Shown here: positions 36,515 through 48,943 of the stretch, one piece after another | Layout of the letters: each line of letters starts with the position of its first letter | Position numbering within the stretch: position 1 is the first letter of the stretch | Assembly: GCA_003993805.1 (NCBI GenBank) | Contig: RSEF01000012.1 | Span: 6,292,679-6,356,678 of the forward strand | DNA: 64,000 nucleotides | Source of the DNA: Himantopus leucocephalus | Lineage: Eukaryota > Chordata > Aves > Charadriiformes > Recurvirostridae | Direction: 5' to 3' | Translations under genes and position numbers: made by a program | The notes under the pieces: generated by a model | What the model saw: only the letters and a program-made list of their open reading frames with translations | What the model was told of the DNA's origin: nothing | The model's database searches: none

Positions 36515-39500
36515 AACTAAACTGAGAAGTATTACTTTTGCACCAGCCTGGCGCTGGCACTACTGATGTGAAGAACACAGAGCTAAGGCAGATGCATCAG
36601 CACGTGAAAGGGAGTGCTCAGAGAACCCTGCAGCCGAACACCAAACGCATTAAAGGCAAGATGCTGTCATCAAAGAGTGCGTAAGTGCCACTGAACGGGA
36701 CAGCATGTTCATAATACACCTGGCTCAGGCAGCTCAGCACTTACAGGTTTCCTGAAACAGCTAGAAATGTTCATATGATTAGTTCTGCATTCCAATTACT
36801 GCCACGTTTAAAACAAGCTTCGCTGGACTCCGATCTAAAGCCTAGAGTGAATAAACCAGCTGCTTAGATTACACATCCATTGTATCCTAACGCCACAGCT
36901 CTGCTTTATGGCCAAGAAAGTATGTGCCCTGTCAGGAATATGATTTAATAAAAGTTGATAGAAGCATTTCGGAGAATTTCCAGAAGAATTTTTAACAGTG
37001 GTCTTTGCAATCAGTCACAGGCTGTCCGTGAATTTATTATTTTCTAAAGCAATCCATTGTTTTCCCTCCCATTGTCTGCCTCTTAAATTAAATAGGAGTC
37101 AAGAGGAAACTGTTCCATTTCTTGCCCTCAGTAATTCCTTAAAAATTTCTTTTCATTTGCAAACTCCCAAGAGCCTTCTGAGAGCTGTCACCTGAGAGGC
37201 GTGCAAATAAAATTTTCTGTATTTTATGCCAACGCTCAATAGATTGTCTTGGTCCCTCCATTTCCACAACGATAATCAACTCTTGGGACATCTCAATTCT
37301 GTCAAAAATACTGTGAATATATAAGTTTATTAGAGTTTTTCACATAGTACTTAATTTTTAAGAGTCAGATCTGGAGTTGTACAATGCAGGTATGAGTCAA
37401 AATACATTCTATATTCAGAAGGTCGTCACTTTAAGATAATTAATTTGCAGAAAGTTAGGTATGTAAAGAAGGTTACCCTGTGTAGAACAAATTATTACGT
37501 AGCAAGCCTTCAGGTAATTTGGACTGCAAGATAAATTTTTCTTCAGTGCACTTTTCCTAAAATTCCCAGTGTACAGGGGAAAGAAGTATTTCCAACACGC
37601 TCTAAATTTTTAATATATATCCAAACCTGTATCTGTTAACAACCATGCTGGGATATACAATCTTAAGTGTTGCCTGTGACAAGAGAGCTTTTGCGTACTT
37701 CAGTCTAACCGATTATATAGTTAGTTATAGTTACCATCACTTATATAGCAAATGTTCCCAGCAATGAGATATTCTACAGCCTCCAACATTTGGAAAAAGC
37801 CTATGCTACAACTAGAGCAATAATTGTTGTGGCCATTGGGGTGCAAAAGCAGCATTTATAATTTTTTTCAGGAGCATTCATATCAAATTCATATGTAAAG
37901 CCTCATCTTCTGTTATCTACTGATGTGAAATAATGACTAGTTTTAACATCAGAAAAATTAAGCCATGTTGTTTACAACACTGTTGCTGCAAAAGAGCAGA
38001 AAAAAGCTTGCAATAATTTTTAATAGGCATCTGTTTCACAGGAGCCTCGCCCTGGACAACTTACTCTCCAGAGTGAAGGAAGAAGACTGGATCTATAGAA
38101 GTTGAGAAGTACCGGAGACTTCTAGTTGCTGAAAAGAAACTGTCTTACATAACGCATTCATTGCATTGCGTCAATTAACTCACAGCTTGATTACACAGGA
38201 TTGAAAAAGAACGTGAATACTCGATGCTTCTGCAGACATGCCAACTAGAGTAACTGTCTTTTTTCAGTACCAATTAGTGAGAACATTGAAGCCTTGAAAG
38301 GATGAAGCCCTTAAAGATTAGCAAAATTAATACATCAGCTGAGTGACGTTATCATTTATATACTTCATATTGACTTAGACAGCTGCCAATTTGAATACTA
38401 CAGAACTGTTACAGGCAAATAATTTGAATAGGCTGCCCACTGGAGAAGTAAAATTTAGTATTTGTGTTTAGGATATTCTAATATTCTATAACTCTTTTAG
38501 ACAATTTACTTCAGGACTGGAGTAAGAAGTAGGATACACACACACTCCCAAAATAAGGGGTGCTAACTTCATATTTTACTTGAACAGGTTGAAAAACACG
38601 CTATGCTCTACTCAAATAAGTATCCCTAAGAATGGAGTAACGCTGCTCCAGGGCTTAAACACCGCGCTCCAGGAGATGTCTTAAACTCAGTCCCTCTGCT
38701 TCAGGCTAAACCTAATGCTTCTACTGCAATTTCCACAGTATAAAGAAAGCACCTTCTGTTTCCAGCAGTTCTCCTTGGAAAACTATGAGCCCTTCTCCTC
38801 AGTGTTAGATCAATCTTCAGTTTCTTGAGCCTTTTCTAGTGACTTATTTTTCCCCCGTATCTTAGTCTGTATTTCTCTGTGGCTTAAAAAATTGTAACGC
38901 TCAAGATTATGTAAGGGTGAATACATCTGTCTAACTGGAAGGTGGACTGCTCCAGCTGCTAAGTCCTAAAACATGCTATTCCTCAAAAAAAAAAACAAAC
39001 CTGAACTAAAACCCAAGCCAAAACAAGACAAGACAAAAACAACAAGAAAAAACGGAAAATACCAAGACAAAATACCAAAACACAGCATAGGAAGCATCAG
39101 AGCTGCCAAACAAGACATCTTTAACAGAAAAAGACTACTTCTGCCAGGCAAGGGAACCCTCCAGGCCTTTAACTTAATACTGCACAAAATATTAAGACAT
39201 TTAAGAATACCTTCTTGTGCTTTGACCTTCAGCTAACACAAACAGAAAAAACCCACTGGTTTAGTACTATGGCATGTTTTGGTTTTCCACATTAAGAAGT
39301 TTTAGGAAGTCAGGTGAAGCCACTAAAATGCAAGCCCAACAAGAACGTTCCACATGAACGGGCCTCCTCAAGCAGCCAGCCACAGTCCTTGCCAGAAAGT
39401 ACGTTATTAAAAATTCCCCCGCTGAAAGAGAAGTTAAGAACACTATAGAAATTTCCCATCACACAGTTTTATCTTCTTTGTGCTTCTGTCATTACATTTC

Positions 39501-41799
39501 CCCCCAGAAGTGCCAACATCAACCCTTAACAGCTTTCCTCCTCAGATTCCTCCTCATTCAATCCGACAGAAACATTTTTCTCGTGGCAGGACGGGGATCG
39601 GTCCGTGACAGTCGCTAGCACCGGCTGCCTCCATCTTCTACGATACCGCTTGGCTTACCAACACAAAGCTGGCAAAATAGGTTGCAAGGCCCGTTGTTCA
39701 GCCAAGGTACCGCTTTCATCCCCAGCAGCACATCCCCACCTTGCTGCCTCGTCTACAGCATTAAGCGCCTCGAAAGCCACGGAGGCAAGCACACTGCACG
39801 CGCTCAGCTTTCGGGTCGGCTTTTTTAATCCAATGGAACATGCTCAAACGTGCTTCTTTAACTACAGTCAGATTAAGCAGAGGACCCACATCAAAGTAGG
39901 ATGTTGATGGAGAAAGATAACCAGTGTAACCAGAAACATTTCTGTTAGAGTAATGCTGACCACAGGATCCAGCATTTTATTTCAGCTGGTTGCTAACAAC
40001 AAGTACCAGACTGTAGATTTTCTATACCGTTATCGGTGGCTGCGTTGAAAATTCACGGTCCAAGTGACTAAGTACTGTTGTAATCAGCCAAGAGCACAGA
40101 AGAACGGGAAAGTAAGAAGCAATTATCTCTGTATATTTTGAAGAGTGATGCTAGTTACCACAGCTACAGACCATACTATATATCAGAGCCATTAGAGAAG
40201 GCCAAGGCTGCTGCTGAATACAAGGACTTGAACGGCCACCAGGCCTACCCAGAATCACAGCTTATTTTCTGTTGAGTATTTGTAGAAACACTCGTCTTGC
40301 TTCAAGTTACTGAGAAGGATTCTTGCCAAAGGTTAGTGCAGCTCAGCCCACAGGTAGGGGAAAAGGAGAGGTAAAGAGGGAAGAACTGAAGTTGGCGTGG
40401 TTACAGGTGGTCTGCCCCTACAAGAAGGGGTTCCTGTAGTTCTCAACACCAGAAACTGCCTTCCCCTCCCACTTACGTGGCTTACCGAGACACTTGTGTG
40501 GGTCTATGGGATGGAAAACGAGACACAATTTTTAAGCAGTAACACAAGCCACAGCACTGCCAGACATCAGTTGATGTCAACTACACAAGTACTTCTCTAT
40601 TTCATAAACTTTCACTGAAGTGAAAGATTTGAGGCATGATTTTCCAAACTTGAAGAGAAGAAAACAAAACCAAAACTCACTGCTCACAGCAATTCGATCT
40701 TAATTATCAATTTGATATTCACACGCAGGAAAGCCCAGCACTGTTCTCCGCTACAGTCCTTGTTCGAAGAGCAATTTGCCCTGTGGGCTGCTGCGCGGAG
40801 CTGAGACTCAGAGCTGCGCAGATTGAACGAGGGTGGCATTCCTTCCAGCCGAATGTCTTGCAGGATTGAAGCTGAAGACAGACACTTAAGCACATCACTG
40901 AATCAGATCCTACACATTTTTCTCCCATCAGCAAAAGAAACGTACCTACTAGCAGAGACTAAGGAAATACCAACACAAAGAAAGCTAACGAGAACAATTT
41001 ATTGCAGTAGGATTTATTACAGGCCTTAACATTTCCCAAGATGAGTCACAGACTGAAACGCAATAGTCAAATTTTCTATTTGCATTGTCTAAGTTATACG
41101 TCAGGAAAATGGAGTCTTTTTTGGACATTTATGACAGGTTTCACACAACATGCCACTGCATTGGTATTTTCACAACTAACTGGTCTTCACGATGGGCTAT
41201 AACCTTGCGATACTCGAAAAGGAAGCCCATGTATTTGTATTTGGAAATAGCTCTTCAGCAGGTGTAGCACCTGGTCCAGCAGCACTATGCCCACAACTGC
41301 CTTCTATTCTAAATGAAAATTGCATTGCAGCTGCTCAGCCCCAGAAAGGGATGCTCTTGAAGTAAGTAACTGTCATAGAACAGATAAACTGAAGCGAGAA
41401 GAGACTTTCAGCCTGGTGATAAAGGTTCAAGGAAGGGTGCCAGGGTTGCACATTGCGTGCTGCCCCGTGCCTCCTGCACTGCAGCTTTGGTGGGCAGCCC
41501 GTTTTTAAGTTCTTCACTCAAACACTAAACAGAACTAACAAGAAGCTCTAGTAGAGAGCAGCGAACCAGGCAGTCTGAACAGGGACCTTACATGAGGAAC
41601 GCACCTTTGTAGGCTTCTGTTCCTAGAAGAGTGTTATATATCACTTTGGGCAAGTTATTGCAATTGATCTATCGAGGTAATTCTAAGACACTAACCAATA
41701 CTTCAAAATGTGATAACTGAATTACATACAACATATCCTTCCACAGTAGTTTATGCTTAGCAATTTTATTTATGTGACAGAAATAATTCAATTTCACAA
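36515..41799. other. Non-coding stretch, no confirmed gene
   Basis: Unique AT-rich sequence. Frames of about 70-100 codons (for example 39605-39907 plus) lack domains. A minus-strand frame at 40684-40893 follows a fair acceptor but is stopped before its best donor, so it does not make a coding exon. Confidence 0.65.
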
Positions 41800-41966
41800 A
41801 ATCATAGAATGGTTAGAGTTGGAAAGGACATTAAAGATCATTCAGTTCCACCCCCCTGCCCTGGGCAGGGACACCTCCCACCAGCCCAGGTTGCTCCAAG
41901 CCCCGTCCAACCTGGCCTTGAACACCTCCAGGGATGGGGCAGCCACAGCTTCTCTGGGCAACCTTT
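41800..41966 (-). mobile_element. CR1 LINE 3'-end fragment, longest copy
   Basis: Minus-strand CR1 3' end, the longest of the four copies. It includes the conserved GAGAAGCTGTGGCTGCCCCA segment upstream of the truncation point of the other copies. It ends with an ATTCTATGATTTTGTGAAA-like tail. Eighty bases are identical to the copy at 3969-4048. The family encodes an endonuclease and reverse transcriptase, but only the last part and 3' UTR survive here, so it is inert. Confidence 0.95.
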
Positions 41967-44900
41967 AAGATAGAGTAAATAAGGACAACTAAGAAAGATT
42001 AGTAAGAGCTAAGTTGGGCAGGTCGTAGTAATAGACATAAGTGTTCAGTATATTCATTAATAGTTTCACAATCAGTGGAAAACCTAGGGCTCATAGCCCA
42101 CATATACGGCAAGGGCCTTGAGAAGCAACCTGCCACTTACATTTCAGTGCTAACCGCACTATATTCTGTGCGGCATAAAACCCTCCTTCACCTCACATTA
42201 ATACTTAAACCACCATCAGTAGTGATACTGTTGATGGAGATCATTAGTCAGCTATGTGATCAAGAATTCACCATCTATAAATCAAAGTGCTTCCCACCCC
42301 CTACAGCAAGCACAGTTACTGTCCCTTCTGCAGCTGGGTTTCTTGGGGAAAGGAGGTGCAGGACATTGTCCAGAGTCACTAGATAGACTGTACAGAAACA
42401 CCAAGAAGAGAACCTTGTCTTTCATCACACCCCTTAAGGCAAGATGTCAACAGAAGCCATAGGAAGGTGTCAAGTCTGAAAAAGCTTCATGAATCTTTCC
42501 TATCCTTATTCTGTGCACCAGAAAGGTTTGGGATAGGGTTTTTTTTTTAATGTAAAATACATCAAGGATGCTTGCTTAGATGGACAGAAAAGACAGACAA
42601 GTCAACCCACACAGTTATTTTGATGTCTGTCTTACAAGTTGAACTAAGCCAGATGTTCCCTTTAGCCTCATTCTTCAGAACTACTGTAAAACGTTTTCTG
42701 CTGGGGGCTTTACATACAAATGAAGTGTTTCTCTCCAAAACAGCGTAAAAGAACCACACACAACATTTTCTGGGTAGCATAAAATTCAATAAGTTCTTTT
42801 TATATGTAAAATACTCCAGGCCTGTTTCATTTTACAGACCTAGAAGGTGAAAGTGGTAGGAACACGGCACTACCACGTCCCCATCTGGTTCTCCAGCCAA
42901 AAGTAACCGATAAAAACAGTTACAACCAGCTTCCTTCACACCCACAAAAAAGGTCAGTTTCAATCAAAGTCAAGTCTTAGTTTGACAAAACACAGGAGAA
43001 AACCTTCCAATTAAGTCACAGGCGCAAAACTAGCATGGTTAAAAATAAACTCTTTCCAACCAACCCTGTATGTCTGCCACTGTAAGACTTCTGTATTTTC
43101 AAAGCACGAACAAGAACAGTTATTTTTAGTGGTAGTGGAGTTCCATCTAGATACTAAATGCAAAGAAGCAGCATTCCTAGTTTCACGCAAAGGTAAAAAA
43201 TGGAAGCATTGTTTCCCCCCTCCGAATAGGAAGCAAGAGTAGCGTTCCACACAGGCTACAAAAATATTTTTACTCCTTCATAATCTCTTTCATTAGAAAT
43301 GATTGACATTAATGTTCCAAAGATCTCACCAGCTCCTAGCATTCATCTGACCCAGTAAAAGGCCTTACACACACAAACAGAAAAGCTTTTCACTCCGCAG
43401 AGTTTAGCGGAGCCATTTGGTGTATTATAGTTGAACTGGCACACACTGAAGCATACCAGGCCATTTTGCTTTTAATCTCAAGTCAGTGGTATCAACTAAC
43501 CTAAATCAAAGAGACTGTTATGGAAATAGATGTTTGTTTTGTTGTTTTCCTCCCCACCACTTCTGGTCACATAGGCGATGACAGACCAGAGGCAGTTCTA
43601 GAAAGGCAATACAGAGGGGATGCACGTACCACCTCCTCTGCAGGAGCTAAACGAAAGATAACTTTCAATTTTCTCAAGGTTGGGCTTTATCATTCAACTG
43701 AAAAAGGACTCCCAAACTGGTACAAATGCTAAGTTAACCCCTTTCAAATGAAGTTAAGAACAAGCTAACTTCCCACCTGTGTGTCCTGTCTACATAATTC
43801 AGGCAACGTTTCCAGTGGTTGACATTCAGAGCAATTCAAGGCTGGTGGCTATTTCAGGTAAGTACTCAGGAGAGTTTTGCTATGACTACGAGTAATGTTC
43901 TCTCAAACTTTTCCAGCAGACCGATTTTCTGTTTTGTTTTATCTCAATACCGTAACTAAACCCAGCGATAAAGAAGTAGTACAGAAATTATTTATCACAG
44001 CATAGAACACTTCAAATAAAACATCAGGTTAGATTTATGCCCAAAGTTTAAACAATTTTCATTTGAAATGCCAAAAGGGGGTTTTTTGAGAGACAGAGAG
44101 AGATAATTCAGTTTTATTATTTTTTCATGTTTCTCCAGCAGCAGGGAACTATAAAACAAGTTTTCTCACCAGAGTATCCCAAGGAAAGGCGGAATCTTTA
44201 GATAGTGACTAACAGAGAAGATTCCCGATAGCCAAAACACGCTGCACGCGCTGCTCCCCTGAGAGAGGATCTGTACAGGACCACAACATCAAAGCAAACA
44301 GCAAGGGCATTTCATTATCTTTTGCCAAGGGACTTCTCAGTATCACATCCGCAGCCTCTGGCGACCTTTTTGCCTTTACCCCTCCCCACATTGTTTCAAA
44401 CATTTGATGGAAAAACAGTATTTGTGTGCCTGTAGTGAAAGGGGAAGCTGGTAAGTGCGGTACGTGTACACGAGCACCACTTGTTAGTATTGAAACGGAC
44501 ATTTTAAAGTGAATATGTAAATCATCTTGTGCTTCTAAAAATACCTATATAGTTCTAAGTACAAAATGAATGCATAAAATTAAAGTCTGATTTATCCAAC
44601 AGTATTACTGCAGTCAGCACATCTACTCAATTAAAAATTCAGCTCATACATATATCGGTGTCAATAATATGAATGTCCTCCAGTTCATTAATTACTATCA
44701 CAGAAAGTGATCATTACATATCAGGCACAGGCTTATGGGGAACCATTGACTCCATCAAGACTTCTCATTTTGTTTTTCAAACACTTTAGATTACAAAAGC
44801 AGCACTTGTTCTGTGATCCAATATTAATCATTTTGATGCATTAAAAAGATTAGCAGATTTAACACAATATGGGCAGTAAACAGGCCCTGTATTGCTTATC

Positions 44901-47627
44901 TACATAATTAGTACTTATTACTATGAAGGTATATTTCGATTTGCATCCCAGTTACGCAGTCTGACTGGCTTGTCACTAAACATTGTTTTTACAGAACCTT
45001 TTCTATGAAACACTAAAAATTATACCTCCTATCTTTGTACAGCAACATCCAAGTTCTCATACTCTTCTTACCCATCTTTCTAAGACATTTGAAGGGCAAA
45101 AAGGGAAGACTAAGCCTTTCTTCAAGAGAGGTGCTGGCCACCGCATACCTTCAAATTAACAGTAACTTACACAAAGAGCAAGCAGATAACCACAGGGCAG
45201 CTGGAAGAGCGTGCTGATTCCATAAAGTATTTTCAGAAGGAATAAATAAATAAATATCATCATCTCCCCATTTAGCATCCCAGTTACTTCTCAGCTCAAC
45301 ACAGCTCTGAACTGGATACAAAGAGCACCCAAGGGGGACCACGATCCCGGCTCCGTAGGAGCACCACCTATTCCCAGGGGTCACCTTGCTCTGCCAGCAA
45401 GGCATTATCCATTCATTTTACACAACGAAGCAACTGGGAATCCAAGTTTTTTTTGCCTCCTCAGCCGGGCCACTGTCTGGTGTACTGTCAATGAGATGCA
45501 AAACCACCACCCACAAGAGCTTATCTCAGTTTTTTGCTGAAGAGATTCTGTTCAGAAGTCTCACAAGAGTCCATATGGTTTATTATACTGTATTGCATCA
45601 CAAAAAAAAAATCCATTAGCTCTGACCCAGTGTGCCCCAAACAGCATAAACAACCCCAAAAGAGTACACAAGAAGACAGCAGTTTTTTTTCCGAAAAGTG
45701 TTAAATTGAATCAATTCCCCCCCCCAACAGTTTTTCAATACTTGAATACACATATTTCTGGTGCGTACTGCAGAGCCACTAAGTCGCTAAGCCTTTGTGT
45801 GGTAGCGCTAGAAGGAAAAAAATCGGAGCAGGCTTCCCCTGCAGCTGGATACCCACAGCTGGCAGGCGCTCTCAGGCAGCGAGGACGAGCCGCCAAAGCT
45901 AACGAGGAGCGGCATCGGTCACAACACAAGCACAAAACCTGGAGTCCCTACCCCGTCTGCTGTGACAACACCAGGTTAAACACCAACAGCTATAAATAGT
46001 AAGCAACTTCCCACGCCTTTGTCACCCCAGCAATGATTTATCAGTGGGAAGGCAACAACAACCGCTATGTGAGAGAGATGGAAGCTAAATCGAAGCTTTT
46101 AGAAATATGCAGAACAGGGCCTGATCCAGCTTCCAGTCCTTCGGTTTAACAGCCTCAGGAGCCCTCAGCTCCCAAATAATACTAGACTGCTTGGCACATC
46201 GTTAAGGGGACAAATCTGTATTCCAGAGGATAAAGAAAGATGCGGTACCATTTTAGGTTTTGAGTTTCTGCATATAATGTGTTTTGCTCTCCCAGCAAAA
46301 CAAACAAAAATAATAAAAAATTGTCTTTTGAATTCCCAGATTTTTTCAAATTATATTTTAATTACTCCAAGTCTTTATTGTCCATTTTAAAACAGAACCA
46401 AGTAAAAAACCCAAGTACTCCTCTACGGACCAAGGCAGAGTTTCAAAGAGTTATTCTGTTATTTCATCAGGAGCCCTTTCTGCTTGGAAAATTGTACAAC
46501 AAAGCTGCCTTTCTCTCTGCTCGAGAAAGGTGGGGGGGAAAAAAAAAAACTGAAAAACATTCCATTATTATTTCCCCATCAATACAGCGAATTAACATGA
46601 TAAAGAGATATTATTTTAAATAAGCGGTACATTAATTTTTTAAGCATACAACGAATACTATGATATTTAATTTCAAAACCCACGATCCATGCTTTCATCT
46701 ACTTTTTAAAATGCAGGAAAAAGTATACCTGTGAGAAAACAGAACAGGGCACAAGAGCTAAACTGGTATTTCTAGAGAGAACATAGTCCCTGATCTTTTG
46801 GAGAAGAATGATGACCATACTCCTTAGTCCTTTGGCAAGGACACAGCTCTACAGATGATATTATTTTGTAGAGGCAATAAGGTAACTTAGCATCGAGAAC
46901 AAGAACTAGAAGTGTTCCCCTGTTACACCAGAAGTGCCACTGAATGGTCTTTTTGTGATTTATTTAGCCATCCGCTATCTGCACTCATGAATTGTTCCAT
47001 CCAAGATGGACATGCACATGCAACTAGCCATGTATGAGATATAAAAATATTTAATTAACATCTGACTATTCCAAATGTGCCATCTCCTCCTAGCAAAAAC
47101 TCAAGAGAAATGTATTTCAGGAATGTTGTAACAGAAATCTGTTTGAGTTATGAAATTATTTTCAGAAAATTTGGCACATGGACTTTTATTGCTAAAAGTT
47201 ATAGAATAAATTAAGAAGAGTTTTCCACCCAATACTGAACATAACAGATTTCAGCTGTGGGGCCGGGAAGCCTATTCTTCTCCCACATGAGACCACCCTC
47301 ATATTTCTATGTGACACTAATTATTGACAGGTTGATCAAGCTTAATTCAAGCTACAGAAGACTACAAGCACTGAGATTCCTCAGACCCGACACACGTAGC
47401 ATACAGGAGGCTGCACTGAAAGACAGAGATTAATATTTACCCAGCAGCGACAGACCAATGCCACAGGCACTGAACACCTGAAAAAGAGGTTTCTCAGAAA
47501 AAAACACTTCCTAGTCTCTGCTTCTCTCACACTGCTAAGACCGTTTTCTCCCCCCTTCTTTTCATCTTTATTGCAATATTTACTTTCATGTATGAATATA
47601 ATGTATCAGAAGTTCAGTAACGCCTAG
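41967..47627. other. Non-coding stretch, no confirmed gene
   Basis: No supported gene. A short (AATA)n array lies at 45241-45255. A minus-strand frame (44209-44502) follows a good acceptor (CCCCTTTCACTACAG) but has no convincing donor before its stop. A moderately CpG-rich 130-base patch lies near 45830-45960. Confidence 0.6.
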
Positions 47628-47878
47628 TGCACATTTTTAGCTAGAATTTTCAAAAAAGTCCTGACCACAACAAGCACAATCCCTGTCAACACTCAGGTGT
47701 CTGCCCTAGCAGAACACAGTTAAAGAGAGATTTAGCCAGCTGTAAGGCATCACNTGCACATTTTTAGCTAGAATTTTCAAAAAAGTCCTGACCACAACCA
47801 GCACAATCCCTGTCAACACTCAGGTGTCTGCCCTAGCAGAGCATAGTTAGAGAGATTTAGCCAGCTGTAAGGCATCAC
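47628..47878. repeat. Duplicated assembly join around N47754
   Basis: Bases 47628-47753 and 47755-47878 are the same sequence with a few differences (ACAACAAGC/ACAACCAGC, AGAACACAG/AGAGCATAG, and a short indel). This has the same features as the other duplicated single-N joins. Confidence 0.92.
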
Positions 47879-48699
47879 TGAAGCCCATCACAGAGCCCAA
47901 ATAGAGTATTTTAGTATTTAATGTAGACTAAAACCCCCAAACCACATCCTTTACTTCTAGCAACAAACAGCATTAGGTAAATTCATTTGAGGACCACAAG
48001 CTGACTACAAAAAGTCCAATTTCTGTGTTACGAAAACTTAGAGTTTGGGTCTCTAAAGCATATTCTAGATGGGGTTTGGCAGACTTTTATGCGTGGCTGC
48101 CACCACTAAATGCTCAACAGCTTGGCTTCAAAACTGGGGACATACTTGGACTATAATCTACAAAGAGAGCTGTAAAGCACTACACACTCCCTAAGAGCCT
48201 AAAAAGGAACAGATTTCTCAAGCCAGACTTTTGATATCTCATCTACTTAACGTACAGAAGGTACGTATGAGAGACCTCCTGTCACATAGCCAGATACTGG
48301 TCAACGCAACACTGAATCAAAGAAACTCCAGTGCACCCACTTGCTGAGGGAGCTCACGTCGCTACCAGTATGGCATCGTCCCACTGGGGGCCATGGAGCT
48401 TTGAAAGCATCAGGCAGAAGGATTAACTGCAAACTGGAGAAGGCACTGGAACACTCTTCTGTAGGACTTCATTACCTCAGGGTAGGGGGGAATCCTAGCA
48501 TTCCTACAGAAACAATCCCACATTTAAAAGGGATAGTGCTATTCGTGTTTATGCACGGGAATTGGACTTAATCTGTTAGTTCTGAGACTCAAAACAGTTC
48601 AAGGCTAAAATGTAGTTCTGGTAATCAATATCATAATGCATAGTTTTTAAAGACTTAACTCCCCAGTCCGTTTGAGAACTCTTACTTCAGCCTGTCTTA
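47879..48699. other. Non-coding stretch, no gene seen
   Basis: Unique sequence between two duplicated joins. One 76-codon frame with no family signature. Confidence 0.7.
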
Positions 48700-48943
48700 T
48701 TGAAGTACCTTGAAAAGGTACAAACAAATAAGATATTTTGGATACGTTAACTTAGTTTTTACTGTGCCAACTCAGATTTACAGATAGCATTCAACTAAGT
48801 CTTATTTTTAAAGTCCTTCTTAANTTGAAGTACCTTGAAAAGGTACAAACAAATAAGATATTTTGGATTTGTTAACTTAGTTTTTACTGTACCAACTCAG
48901 AGTTACATATAGCATTCAACTAAGTCTTATTTTTAAAGTCCTT
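48700..48943. repeat. Duplicated assembly join around N48824
   Basis: Bases 48700-48823 and 48825-48943 are the same sequence. Differences include GATACGTTAAC/GATTTGTTAAC, CTGTGCC/CTGTACC and CAGATTTACAGATAG/CAGAGTTACATATAG. The divergence is a few percent, consistent with alleles. Confidence 0.92.

Noticed and set aside
40684..40893. Minus-strand frame after a good CTGTCTTCAG acceptor, Cys-containing
   Set aside because: The frame stops before the best donor (GCA|GTGAGT), and the other frames are also closed, so a coding internal exon is not supported.
44209..44502. Minus-strand 97-codon frame after a CCCCTTTCACTACAG acceptor
   Set aside because: No convincing donor before the stop and no known domain.
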